Source: Macrotis lagotis
Taxonomy: Eukaryota; Chordata; Mammalia; Peramelemorphia; Peramelidae
Reading direction: 5' to 3'
Length of the DNA stretch: 64,000 bases
Assembly (NCBI RefSeq): GCF_037893015.1
Contig: NC_133665.1
Span: forward strand, 22,171,207 to 22,235,206
Made by a program: the position numbers and the translations under genes. This document shows, piece by piece, positions 22,560-32,529 of the stretch (positions are counted from its first letter, which is position 1; every line of letters starts with the position of its first letter). Under the pieces are notes generated by a model, which saw only the letters and a list, made by a program, of their open reading frames with translations, was not told where the DNA came from and ran no database searches.

Positions 22560-22790
22560 AACCAGTCTTATGATTTCACGAGTACAGTAAACTCCCGATA
22601 AGGATCTTGGCCTCTATCCCCCCCCCCCCCCCTTATGGTCTTACAGACTATTAGAGAGTTTCCTGGGGCCATTAGGAAATGAAGTAATATGCTCAAGATC
22701 ACCCAGACAATATGTTTCAGAGGCAGGATTTGAATTCAGATCATTCCTCTAGGAACTAAATCTTAGCTTTTATGTTGTTTTTCCATTATA
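22560..22790 (-). mobile_element. Marsupial SINE (AATGAAATCACAG type), with poly-C run
   Basis: Inverted copy: tgatttcacgagtacagtaa, ggtcttacagactattagag, gatcacccagacaatatgtt. It contains an uninterrupted run of 15 C at 22618-22632 that is not part of the usual SINE sequence. Confidence 0.6.
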
Positions 22791-23042
22791 TAAAAACTTG
22801 ATGTATCATAACTCAATGATTGTGTGTATCATGCACTTCAAAGAAAACCTATGTTAGAGAAGGCTCCTTGAAAGGTCACAAGAGAGTAAATGGGATTGAA
22901 GGAGTTGCTTTAATCTTTAGTCTACTTTGAGATAAGATATAGTCAAAATATGGAAAACTAAGAATGACATCACTTACTGGATCTTGAAATATCAATAAAA
23001 AAGATGAGAAACTTGTAAACATGGTTGAAATAAATTTATGAC
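22791..23042. other. Unassigned; holds one half of a 45-bp direct repeat
   Basis: About 22909-22960 repeats about 22078-22130 (tctactttgagata, then a near copy). No element named. Confidence 0.5.
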
Positions 23043-23236
23043 AAATATCAGTTGCAGTGGATACAATGCCAGACCTGGAGCCAAGAAGATCTGAGTTCAA
23101 ATGTGGCCTCAGTTTAGCTGTATGAACCTGGACAAGTCACTTAACTCTGCCTCAGTTTCTTCATATGTAAAATGAGCTGGAGGAGTTAAATGGGATCACA
23201 AAGAGTTGGACAGAACTGAACAACAACGACAACAAA
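23043..23236 (+). mobile_element. MAR1-type SINE, internally deleted
   Basis: gccagacctggagccaagaa, gtaaaatgagctggaggagt, aaagagttggacagaactga, then CAAC repeats. The 'tgccaagaaaac' block of the tail is missing. Confidence 0.8.
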
Positions 23237-23381
23237 CTTCTTGAGATAGGTAATGCACTTATGAAATTTATGTCCAAAATAGTTGATGCAGTTAAGAACC
23301 ATAAATAGATTCTAAAAGGATTTTGCTTTGCAAATAGTAGATGTCTGACAGATGCAACTCATTTCATTCAACTGAATTTGT

Positions 23382-23527
23382 TTTTTGTTTTTGCTAGGCA
23401 GTGGGATTAAGTGACTTGCCCAAGGTCACATAGCTAGGTAATTAATAAGTATCTGAGGCTGGATTTGAACTCAGTTCCTCTTGACTCCAGGGCTGGTGCT
23501 CTATCCACTGCAGCATCTAGCTGCCCA
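23382..23527 (-). mobile_element. WSINE1-type SINE
   Basis: Inverted copy. Flanks TTCAACTGAATTTG and TTAATTGAATTTGAC support a target duplication with a few changes. Confidence 0.9.
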
Positions 23528-24117
23528 TTTAATTGAATTTGACAAGAACCATGATTGACTTCTAAGATAATTGGATTAATTCAAGATATTGATACTGGTG
23601 AAAGCTCTGAGCTCACAGGTTAAAACTGATGGGAGTATGTTACTGAGTCCTGTACCATTATGGTGAGCATCTAGAAGGGAGGGAGGACACCAGAATATCT
23701 AAGGAAGGGCAAACTGGCCCAGATCAGAAAGAGAGCAGCTTGAAGTACTATGAAATATGCTATTTTCAATAATTATTGGGATCAAACCCTTGAGTGGCTA
23801 TTGCATTTCCATACTGAGAAAGATAGTGAGACCCAGTGGAAGAAAGGAAGAGGGAAAAAAAAAGAAAAAAGGAAAAGAAGGGAAAGGAAAAAAGGAATAA
23901 AGAAAGTTGAACTCTAATACTGATGTCAGAGATGATAGTTAGGACCCTCCACAAACTATTCCTTAGAAACACTCTTGGCAATGGAATATTGGATTGGTTA
24001 ATCCACGAATAACACCTTATCTTTTTTTCTTCCTATGTAGACTTTATAAACAGAATATCAAATGACTGAAAACAGCATGAGATTAAAGAGTCATTTTGAT
24101 GTCTTTCTCTTCCTAGA
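23528..24117. other. No gene seen; unassigned, with a purine tract
   Basis: Nothing named except the purine-rich tract listed separately. A minus-strand ORF at 23766-23981 runs through that tract and codes for a Phe/Ser run, so it is not a gene. Confidence 0.45.
23837..23908. repeat. Polypurine tract
   Basis: About 70 bases almost entirely A and G on the plus strand (gaaaggaagagggaaaa and similar), with one T near 23899. Confidence 0.85.
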
Positions 24118-24230
24118 TTTTAGAAGGAAAAATCCTTGAGGGTAACCATGGTTTCTTATACCTCTTTGTAGCTTGCCATGCTGAGTTTTGTATATAGTAG
24201 GTACTCATTATATATTTTTGAGGCTTTTTG
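24118..24230 (+). mobile_element. L2 LINE, 3' terminus
   Basis: aaatccttgagggtaaccat, ttgtatatagtaggtactca: the L2 3' end. Confidence 0.65.
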
Positions 24231-24767
24231 TTTTGGTTAAGAATCAGGTGAAATAGATTGCCCATAGACTTTGCTATCTTATGATATTATTCTTCTACAC
24301 CTGTTAACACATCTGGTTAGGAAAGCTGAGGGACCTAAAAAATAACTTATACCATTATCAAAGAATGAATATGTTATTTGCTAATCAGGTAAATATTATT
24401 GCCATAAGTGAAATATGATTGAGATAGTTTATTTGACAGAAATTTTAACTACATTCAGAAAATGTCAGGTTTTCAACATAAGCAGCTAATTAGGCATCAT
24501 CTTCAAGCTTGGTGAGAGGTCCCAGGGCAGTAACCAAATCAAATATCACCAGCTGTTGAGGGAAATTAAAGTCAAAATGTATGGATGCACTAGGGAAGTA
24601 TTAAGCATTAAGTATTCCAAAGGTAGGGTGTCAGGGAGGTTAAATTTGAGTTTGAGATTCTGATCATTAAGGAGATAACTTCCCTTCTGGTCATGGGTGA
24701 GGGAAGTTAAGGGGGGATTTTTTAATGACTATGCTGTCATATGAAATTGCATAGAGAAAATGGCAAA
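24231..24767. other. No gene seen; contains one copy of a 34-bp repeat
   Basis: 24716-24749 is repeated at 25483-25516 (three differences in 34). Otherwise unassigned. Confidence 0.5.
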
Positions 24768-24868
24768 TGTGAGAACTTAGGCTCAAATACCAAATATGCT
24801 ACTTACATGAAGAGGTTGGACCAGATGCTCTCAGAGGTCCTGTCTATCTCTAATTCCTACACTGATAA
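24768..24868 (+). mobile_element. CORE-SINE with L3-like tail, fragment
   Basis: gaggttggaccagatgctct, cagaggtcctgtctatctct match the tail of the THER-type SINE. Confidence 0.55.
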
Positions 24869-24869
24869 T

Positions 24870-25115
24870 CGAACAAACAACTAAGTTATATATAAGAAAA
24901 ATAGAATACAATTGAGAGAAGAAAACACAATTTGTGAGGGACTGGGAAAGGACTCCTATAGAATGTAGAATTCAGTTGGACTTGAAAGACACCAGAGAAG
25001 CCAGGAGGAGGAGATGAGGAGAGACAGCATTCTTAAGCAAGGGAAAACAGACAGACAGAGAAAATGCTTGGAGCCAAGAGATAGAGTTGATTGAAACATG
25101 TGAATTCAATTAACA
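24870..25115 (-). mobile_element. L2 LINE, 3' region
   Basis: ctgggaaaggactcctatag, agttggacttgaaagacacc, gaaaatgcttggagccaaga: inverted L2 as at 18345. Confidence 0.65.
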
Positions 25116-25297
25116 TCATGGCTTAAAAAAGATCTAGGTATAGTAAGGATGATGTTGGAAGTTGGAGGAAGTAAGATAGCCTCCATAGATGATGCTATTT
25201 TTATCTGCTGCAGTGAGTAAAATAGGGGATATGTGATGCAACTCCCTTGACATCATTATTGTCTAGGCTGACATCTTGGTAGCAGTAGCTGGAAGAT

Positions 25298-25550
25298 TTT
25301 AGAGAGGCAGTATGGCATAGTGTAAATAGCGTTGGTCTTGGGAGAAGACCTAAATTCAAATACAATCTATGACATTTCCTTACTTTGCAACTATGAGCAA
25401 ATCACAGTTTTCACATCTTTATAATAGGAATAATAGTACCTCAAGGGCTTTTCTCTCAAGATTTTTATGAGGTTCAAACAAGATTGTTTAATGACTATAG
25501 TGTCATATGAAATTGTCATATGAAAACATTTTGTAAACTTCAAAACACCA
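25298..25550 (+). mobile_element. MIR-type CORE-SINE carrying a foreign 34-bp insert
   Basis: agaggcagtatggcatagtg, ggagaagacctaaattcaaa, then tttttatgaggttcaaa and, after the insert, acattttgtaaacttcaaaa. The insert 25483-25516 is absent from the MIR pattern and copies 24716-24749. Confidence 0.65.
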
Positions 25551-25569
25551 TTATGTGTCATTTTTAAAG

Positions 25570-25690
25570 ATACAACATGGGGATAAGAAGCAACCTTGTC
25601 ATTGGGAAAATCTGAGTTCAAGTCAAGCACTGAAACATTGGCTATACAATTCTGGGAATTTAATTTCTTAATCCTCACAAACCTCTTTAA
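25570..25690 (+). mobile_element. SINE fragment, type uncertain
   Basis: aagcaaccttgtcattggga, aatctgagttcaagtcaagc resembles a tRNA-like SINE head. Confidence 0.4.
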
Positions 25691-25920
25691 GACAAGGGTT
25701 GGAGAGAAGTTATTGCTTTGCCTTGGTAGTGAGAATTTCCCATGGTCAAGTGATATTTAATTTGGTTAGAAGATGAGTAGGAATTAACCAGATAAAGAGA
25801 TGGAAAGAGCATTCTCTGGGTATATTAATCTATCAAAAAATTGTTAATCTACCTACTTACTGAGTTCCAGGTACTAGGGATACAAAAACAAAAATGAAAC
25901 TATCCTTAACCACAAGGATC

Positions 25921-26150
25921 AACATCTCTTTCCTCCCACAGGTCCCTTTCTAACCACTCTACCTCAAACATTCAGCATCTCTAAAGCTAAGCTTATTTTT
26001 CTCCCCTATAATCTCTTACCATCCTCTGACTTCCCTAATTCTGTCCACTGATGACCCAGTCTGCCTTACTCACAATGGTATTATTTATCTTATTGGTTCT
26101 TCTCCCTTACTTCTCCCTCCAGTCAGTTACCAAGTGCTAAAGATGTTACC
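25921..26150 (+). mobile_element. L2 LINE segment in opposite orientation
   Basis: cacaggtccctttctaacca, cattcagcatctctaaagct, acttctccctccagtcagtt read as plus-strand L2, while sequence on both sides is minus-strand L2. Confidence 0.45.
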
Positions 26151-26737
26151 TAACACAGGGGATGACATGAGGGATTGGGTGTGGAAGGGTATCACATATA
26201 GGTGAATACAAAATTTATACAAAGTAAATAAAATATAATTTTATAGGGAGGACAATAATAAGTGGGGATAGGGTGATCAAAAGTGATCTAAAATAGATAA
26301 GAATTGAAGGAAAAATATTAAGAATAAGAAATATTCCTAATCTAGAAGACCAACTGTGCAGTCCTAAAGAAGGTAAACCTATCACATAGGAGTGTTAGCA
26401 AAAAGGTTAGACTGGAATCTACAATAAAAGGAAAGAATATACAATAAGGATATATTCAAATTATGAAGATGTTTAAAAACCAGAGAGAAAGTTCATATAT
26501 TATCCTAGGAGTAATCCAGGACCCCCAAGAGTTGATTAGGAAGTCATATGGTCAGAACTGTTGCTTTTAGGATGACCACTTTGGAAGTTTCATGAAGGAT
26601 GAATTCAAAAAAGGAGAAACTAGCTAGAGCCAGGGAAGTCAATTGTTGGTAAAAGCATGATCTAGATTGTTGACTGTTTGAACAGAAGGAAATTAAAAGG
26701 TATGAGAGATGTTGTGGAGATAGACTGTGTTGACAAT

Positions 26738-27131
26738 TGTTGCTCATCCTTGTTTTTGTTTTTATTTTTATTTATTTATTTATTTTTAGGTTTTTGCAAG
26801 GCAAACAGGGTTAAGTGGCTTGCCCAAGGCCACACAGCTAGGTAATTATTAAGTGTCTGAGACTGGATTTGAACCCAGGTACTCCTGACACCAAGGCCGG
26901 TGCTTTATCCACTATGCCACCTAGCTGCCCCAATCCTTCGGTTTTCAAAGAAAATCAATGAGGTTTGAACTCATGGACTCATGAACACCATGAGGGTGAT
27001 AGCTTGACTTGCAAGTTGATTGGATTTAAATGAAGTAGGGTTGTGTAAAGTCATCAACCTCACTCTCTCTCTTCCAGAATACCTGAGTCCAGCGACAAAA
27101 CATAAGTCAAGACAACTAGCAATGGCCTAAC
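26738..27131 (-). mobile_element. GGACAAACA element, split by WSINE1
   Basis: Left end gacaattgttgctcatcct. Right part gttttcaaagaaaatcaatg, gatagcttgacttgcaagtt, catcaacctcactctctctc. WSINE1 at 26759 lies inside. Confidence 0.7.
26759..26931 (-). mobile_element. WSINE1-type SINE inside a GGACAAACA element
   Basis: Inverted full-length copy with a TTTA-repeat in its tail. Flanks atccttgttttt and atccttcggttt suggest a target duplication. Confidence 0.9.
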
Positions 27132-27310
27132 AGAATTGATAATACTTGGAAACTAAGTGTGTATGTGGGCTAAGGGAAAATGAGGCATTGAGGATGTCAT
27201 GAAAGTTGTAAACCTAGGAGACTGGAAAGATGGTATAAACAAGATGAAGAGAAGTAGGAGGGTGAAGTATATTTTTAGAGACTGAACAGAACATCAGTTT
27301 TGGTGGAACA

Positions 27311-29255
27311 TAAAGTGTGAAGGGGAGTGATAGGAAATAAATTTGGAAAGATAGAGAAATTGCTAAGTATACAGGGCCTTGAATGTCAACCAAAGGACAG
27401 TGGTAGGGAACCACTGAAAAATTTTAGAATAGTGGTGACAAAACTGTGTGTAAGACCTGATTAACTGGTTGGATGTGAAGTGAGGGAAAAGTAAGGGAGA
27501 AGGACCAATAAGATAAATAATACCATTGTGAATAAGGCAGATTGTGTAATTAATGGACAGAAATAGTGAAGGCAGAAGATGGCACAGTTAATAGGGAGAA
27601 AAACAAACTTAGTTTTAAATCTGCTGAATGTTTGAGGTAGAGTGGTTAGAAATGGACCTGTGGGCAGGAAAAGATGTGGGTCAAGAGATCAAAAACAAGT
27701 CAGTGTGCAGCTTCAAAATGTGAGATGAAACCATGAAAGTGCACAATATGATCTAAGTAAAATGTTTAAAGAGAGAGGAGAAGGAAGATTAAGGACAAAC
27801 TCTCAGTAAACATTCATAAGAAGGATGAGAAGTCCCTAGAGGAGACAAAAAAGGAGAGAGGTTAGAGGACAAAGTAGAGAATATGATATCTACAACACCA
27901 TGATAAGAAAGTCTAAAAGCAAAAGGATTATGGAAAAAGGAGTGAAGAAAAGACATATGATGTGACCATTATGTAGACATTCACCTTTGGAAGAGCAATT
28001 TCATTTTGGGAGGGAGGTGAAGAGTGTCTGGAAGCCAATTTGCAAGTTATTGAAGAGACTTTGGGTAGTGAGGAAGTGGAGGTTTCAGGTGTAAACATTT
28101 TTCCCCCAAGAAATTAAGGAGGAGTAAAGAGATGTAGAATAGTAGCTGAATAGGTTAGAAAGCTCAAGGGAAGAAGGGAAAGCTTTTTTTTTTAAAAAAT
28201 ACAAGCTCTAGATAGACATGAATATGTTTTAGGGAAGGAAATAGTAGAGAAAGAAACTAAAACTGCTTCAAAGTGAGGGGATGATTTTTGGAGCAAGGCA
28301 TAAGGAAATGGGATCAAGGGCACAGGTAAAAGGAATAACCTTAGTGTGTAGCAGGAATATCTCCTTCCCTAGAAGGAAAAGAGAAGATGATACTGAAATT
28401 TGATTAATGGGAGTGGGCTGAGGGAGCTTACATCAGATGACTTTCAATATTCTCAGGAAAGTAGGAATCTAGGTCATTTGCTATAAGTGAGGAAGCAGGT
28501 ATGAAAGATGAAAAGAAAAGAGGTTTGGAACTAGTGCTATGGGAAATGGAGCAGAGACAAAATAAAGGTAGATTTTGGTAGTTTAGTAAAAGGAAGGGCA
28601 AAATTCTTTATATAACATAATTTAATAATGGAATAAATCAGTCAACTTTCATGTTTTTCTTCTTTTTTTTTGTTTTTTAGCTTTTTTTTTTTGGCAAAGC
28701 AATGGGGTTAAGTGGCTTGCCCAAGGCCATACAGCTAGGTAATTATTAAGTGTCTGAGGCCGGATTTGAACTCAGGTACTCCTGACTCCTGGGCCAGTAC
28801 TCTGTCCACTGCACCACCAAGCCGCCCCATGATTTTCTTCTTTGACACTTAGCAGCCCTGAAGTAGGAATGGAAAAATCAGATTGTGAGAATTGCTTAAA
28901 GATGAATATTTACAGATTAGGAATAATAAAAGATTAGGGATCTCAGAAAATAGTTTCTGAAACATTAGAGTGGCAGGATATATTAGGGAGGTGAGAATGG
29001 AGGTTTGTGGATCCAATGTGAGTGAGATGGACTAGGAGAATGTACAATGGGTTAAAGGAATCACCAGAGCTCAGGCTCAGGTCAAAGAATAACTAGTGTT
29101 GAGTGAAAAAAAAAATGAGACAAGTGAAAGAATAGAAGATTGTGGCCAAAAAAGTAGAATTTTAACATTTTGGATATTGGAGGTGGTTCAATTCCAAGAG
29201 AAATTATATCTAGTATGTGATCATGCCAATAGGTAGCTGAGATAGGGTGAAGAAA
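27311..29255 (-). mobile_element. L2 LINE, long inverted remnant reaching into the reverse transcriptase region
   Basis: A second minus-strand L2 copy. From left to right it runs from 3'-proximal segments (cagggccttgaatgtcaacc, accactgaaaaattttagaa) into the ORF: ggaagagcaatttcattttg, gagactttgggtagtgagga, aagggcacaggtaaaaggaa. At about 1.9 kb it is the longest L2 stretch here, purine-rich and without an open frame. A WSINE1 copy at 28666 interrupts it. Confidence 0.6.
28666..28827 (-). mobile_element. WSINE1-type SINE inside L2
   Basis: Inverted full-length copy. 16-bp target duplication CATGWTTTTCTTCTTT at 28650-28665 and 28828-28843, one change. Confidence 0.94.
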
Positions 29256-29267
29256 CAATGAGTTTTA

Positions 29268-29435
29268 AGTCAGAGAAACAATTCAGATCTACCTTTGATT
29301 CTTAGTATTTGTGTGTCTTTGAGAAGTCACTTACCTTCTCTAATCCTGAATTTCCTCTTCTGTAAAATAAGGGAAGGCAGGATTAGATGGCCTCTGAGAT
29401 AACGCCCAGCTCTAAACCCATCATCCTTGTCTATA
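29268..29435 (+). mobile_element. CORE-SINE with L3-like tail
   Basis: tgtctttgagaagtcactta, aatttcctcttctgtaaaat, gattagatggcctctgagat. Confidence 0.65.
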
Positions 29436-29479
29436 ATAAGGTAGTTGAAGTTAAGAAAGCTAAAGAATTGAGAATCATT

Positions 29480-29692
29480 AGAGATGGTATGGTATAACAA
29501 AGTGTAGAGGTTAGTCAGGAAGAATTGTGATTGAGTCCCATCTCCAACATTTACTATTCATATGCCTCTGGACAAGTTACTGAACTTTTGCTTCCATATC
29601 TATAAAAATGAACATAATACCTAGCATTTACTTCACAACTTTGTTGTGAGAATTAAATGAGATAATGGATATTATGGATATAATATATGTAT
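29480..29692 (+). mobile_element. MIR-type CORE-SINE
   Basis: gtatggtataacaaagtgta, gcctctggacaagttactga, ttgtgagaattaaatgagat, ending in a TA-rich run. Confidence 0.62.
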
Positions 29693-29696
29693 ATAT

Positions 29697-29845
29697 GAAT
29701 ATATGCCTTGCCACTGGACTCTGATGACTATGGAGGAGAGAAATAAGATTGATGACTTGGCACAGCTGTCTCACTTATATCCAATTCACTTACAAGTCAA
29801 GTAATATCATTGTACACTTCAAGAACAAAGGATACACAACAGTAG
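29697..29845 (+). mobile_element. GGACAAACA element
   Basis: cactggactctgatgactat, ggcacagctgtctcacttat, attcacttacaagtcaagta. The end is decayed (aaaggatacacaacag). Confidence 0.6.
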
Positions 29846-30097
29846 GATTTGGGGAATGAGAGAAAACATGATCTCCAAAGAAGATTTATAAGGTAAGTGT
29901 CCTCTTATGGTAGAGCCAAATTTCACTTAAAATAAGGACACAAAAAGGGACATTAGCTAAAATGTTCATGGATATAGGGAAATTTGTTGATAATAAGGTG
30001 GTGATTTTAGACAGTGTTGGAAGATGCTATAAAGATGGACAAATTATATCAGAGTAGGGTTGGGGAAAGAGAGATGTATTCAGGAGAGTCTGCTTTA

Positions 30098-30465
30098 TAT
30101 CTACTGAGATGGGAAAGAGCACCAGAGTTGTTGTTAGATACCATGAATTCAAATCTCAGTTTCATTACTTATTGCATGAGTGACTTTGGGCAAATAACTT
30201 GAATTCTTTGGGTTTCCTCATCTGAATAATGAAGAGAACTAGATTCAATTTTTTTTTTAGTTTTTTTGCAAGGCACTAGGGTTAAGTGACTTGCCCAAGG
30301 TCACACAGCTAGGTAATTTTAAGTAATCTGAGGTTGAATTTGAACTGAGGTCCTCCTGACTCCAGGGCCAGTGCTCTATCCATTTTGCCACCTAGCTGCT
30401 CCTGGATTAAATGATTTTTAAAGTTCCTTTCAACTCTGAAACATTAAAACTGAAGGCAGAAAAAT
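30098..30465 (+). mobile_element. CORE-SINE with L3-like tail, split by WSINE1
   Basis: Left piece: atgagtgactttgggcaaat, gggtttcctcatctgaataa. Right piece (30402-30465): ctggattaaatgatttttaa, gttcctttcaactctgaaac. WSINE1 at 30250 separates them. Confidence 0.65.
30250..30401 (-). mobile_element. WSINE1-type SINE inside a CORE-SINE
   Basis: Inverted full-length copy with an 11-bp target duplication CTRGATTMAAT (30239-30249 and 30402-30412). Confidence 0.92.
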
Positions 30466-30469
30466 TGGG

Positions 30470-31020
30470 TAACTGGGATTGAGGAGTCAGGACAACACCA
30501 CATTGAGTGTTGTGGCCATCTTTGTAGACACACTTTAACCAATGAAGAACCCTAGAATTTGAAAGAGAATTCACTTCAAGCATTACTATTTTTGTATCCC
30601 CCTCTGAAGTCTTGTTTCCAGGTATGCTGCTGCTAGTTTCACTTAATTGTGGGAATGAGTTTTCTGGTTGGAAATAGTGCAATTTTAACTTGTGTAATTT
30701 GCATTGATTTCCTTTTACATCACTACCACCATTCCCCAGGAAGTCAGATATCCAGCAGCCTCATGTGCCCAGAATAATGCTGAAACCTGAAAGGTGGTTA
30801 TTGTTGTTGTTTTCTTTAACAGCACCTCTGTTGGCAAAGAAACAGTCCCTGAGCAGCCAATGGAAATGCAAACAGCTGAGAGGATGTGAAAAGTCATTCC
30901 CACTACTCTTATGCTATGATTGGCCAGTCAATAGACCATTAGGAAAGGAATGCTTTCATTTCTTTCATTTGCCAGGCTATGGCTATTAAAGTGTCAGCTG
31001 TTCAGTGTGGAAAGGTAGGG
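30470..31020. other. Repeat-free island, possible regulatory element
   Basis: About 550 bp with no repeat I recognise. It holds CCAAT (30857-30861), inverted CCAAT as ATTGG (30919-30923), CAGCTG E-boxes (30873-30878, 30995-31000), a TEAD-type GGAATG (30947-30952) and its inverse CATTCC (30895-30900), and an AT-rich ctattaaag (30983-30991) like a half MEF2 site. ORFs on both strands overlap with no protein features. Function is an inference from motif clustering only. Confidence 0.35.
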
Positions 31021-31748
31021 AAAGCCACCGAATACAGATATAAGAAAGAGGAAAAGAGTGATAAGAAGAAAAAAAGCAAATAGCAGAGGTAGAAATGACA
31101 AGGGAATATTGCAAAGAGTGTAAGTAATAGATGCTCATTAATAGAGAAGAAAGCTACCTTCAAAAAAAGACAAAAACATTGAATAGTTCCAGGATCTGAT
31201 GGGGGAAGGGAGACTGGGAATGAACAAATATACTGAGCCACTTAAAGGTGCCCCTAAGGACATGTCTATGTCATATATTAGCTTCATATCTATTCTCTTA
31301 TGTGTTTTTGAAGAGAGGAGATAAATTTGAAACAACCAATAGGAATGTAGGGGGAAGTTGTAATGGAAGAACAAAATCAATCCTATTTACTTTAATTATA
31401 TAAGACATGGCTGTGTTTACATAGTACTATACCGAAACTCTGCCCCTCTCCCCCACCCTAAAGTAGCACAGATCATCAGTCTCTGGAGACACTCATCTTG
31501 CTGCCCTGATAAGGTAAGTCATAATGCAATGTTATATTTTACAAGCACCTTAAGAGGCAGCCTTGGTATCGTAAATAAAGTGCTGGACAGTTTTAAAAAA
31601 TCTGAATGCTTCCACCCATTTTCATCAGTCTGAAAATTTTCACTGTTAGATGAGTCACTGATTTGCATTGGTGGAGAAATTCAATGTCCATGGAATGACA
31701 ATTGAAAAAAATACAAGGAAAAGAAAGTCATTTATAGATTCCATTTTA
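31021..31748. other. No gene seen; unassigned
   Basis: Includes tatataag (31398-31405) about 100 bp upstream of a strong donor-like aaggtaagt (31511-31519). On its own this does not support an exon. A short SINE-like fragment lies near 31555-31610. Confidence 0.35.
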
Positions 31749-31889
31749 TTTTTATTTTTTTCTTTTTGCAAGGTAATGGGGTTAAGTGGCTTACCCAAAG
31801 TCACACAGTTAGGTAATTATTAAGTATCTGAGATCAGATTTGAACTCAGGACCTCCTGGTGCTCTATTCACTGTGCCATCTAGCTGCCC
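31749..31889 (-). mobile_element. WSINE1-type SINE with target duplication
   Basis: Inverted copy with a 17-bp duplication TTATARATTCCATTTTA (31732-31748 and 31890-31906). It lacks part of the middle (after cctcctgg). Confidence 0.93.
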
Positions 31890-32084
31890 TTATAAATTCC
31901 ATTTTAAAAAAAGATTGGGTTAAAGATCTTATTGCCCCTCTTTTATGTTAATTGTAAAGGCAAAATATTTTACAAGCAAATGCATTTGACTAAGATGTGT
32001 GCACAGGTAATATTGGCTTTGCTATTTCAGAATGGAAATGTGACATAAGAGAATTAGAAAGACAGTTAATTAAAAAAAAATTAA

Positions 32085-32278
32085 GTCCAAGCTACAGTGG
32101 ACAAATGATCAAAGAATACAATCAGAAATTTTTCTATAGAAGAAACAGATATTGTTAAAAAATTATTTGAGAAATATTCAGTCTTAGAGATGCAACCACA
32201 GAGAAGCAAATTAAAACAACTTTGATATATTACCTTACTCCCATCACTCTAAAAAAATTAAATATCAACTGTTCCCCT
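32085..32278 (+). mobile_element. L1 LINE, short ORF2 C-terminal piece
   Basis: gtggacaaatgatcaaagaa, gagaagcaaattaaaacaac: the segment of L1 ORF2 just before the terminal part. Confidence 0.6.
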
Positions 32279-32529
32279 TTAAGAATTTCTATACTTTTCT
32301 ATGGAATGGATCCAGTCTTGGGGCTGATAGGGTTAGTTTTTTCTTTTGCTCTTTGTTCCCATATGGATTTTTAAAAAAAGTTTATTTCTGTATTTTGTTT
32401 TTACATTACATTTTTAGGTTCCTGCCACTCTGAGGTGTCTCTCGCATCAAAGTAAAACCCTTTAGCAAAACCAAAAATAGTCACTGACCTGTAAGTGCAT
32501 GCAACATTACACATTTATATTACTTCCCT

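Larger units (their letters stand above)
25836..27310 (-). mobile_element. L2 LINE, 3' part, interrupted
   Basis: Inverted L2 pieces in order: gttccaggtactagggatac, then 26480-26740 (gtcatatggtcagaactgtt, ggatgaccactttggaag), then 27132-27310 (gttgtaaacctaggagactg). It is interrupted by the GGACAAACA element at 26738. A segment at about 25921-26150 is L2 in the opposite sense. Confidence 0.6.

Noticed and set aside
31398-31519. TATA-like motif followed by a strong splice-donor-like sequence, as in a first exon
   Set aside because: Both motifs are common by chance. No ORF, no CpG island and no downstream acceptor-flanked exon is visible.
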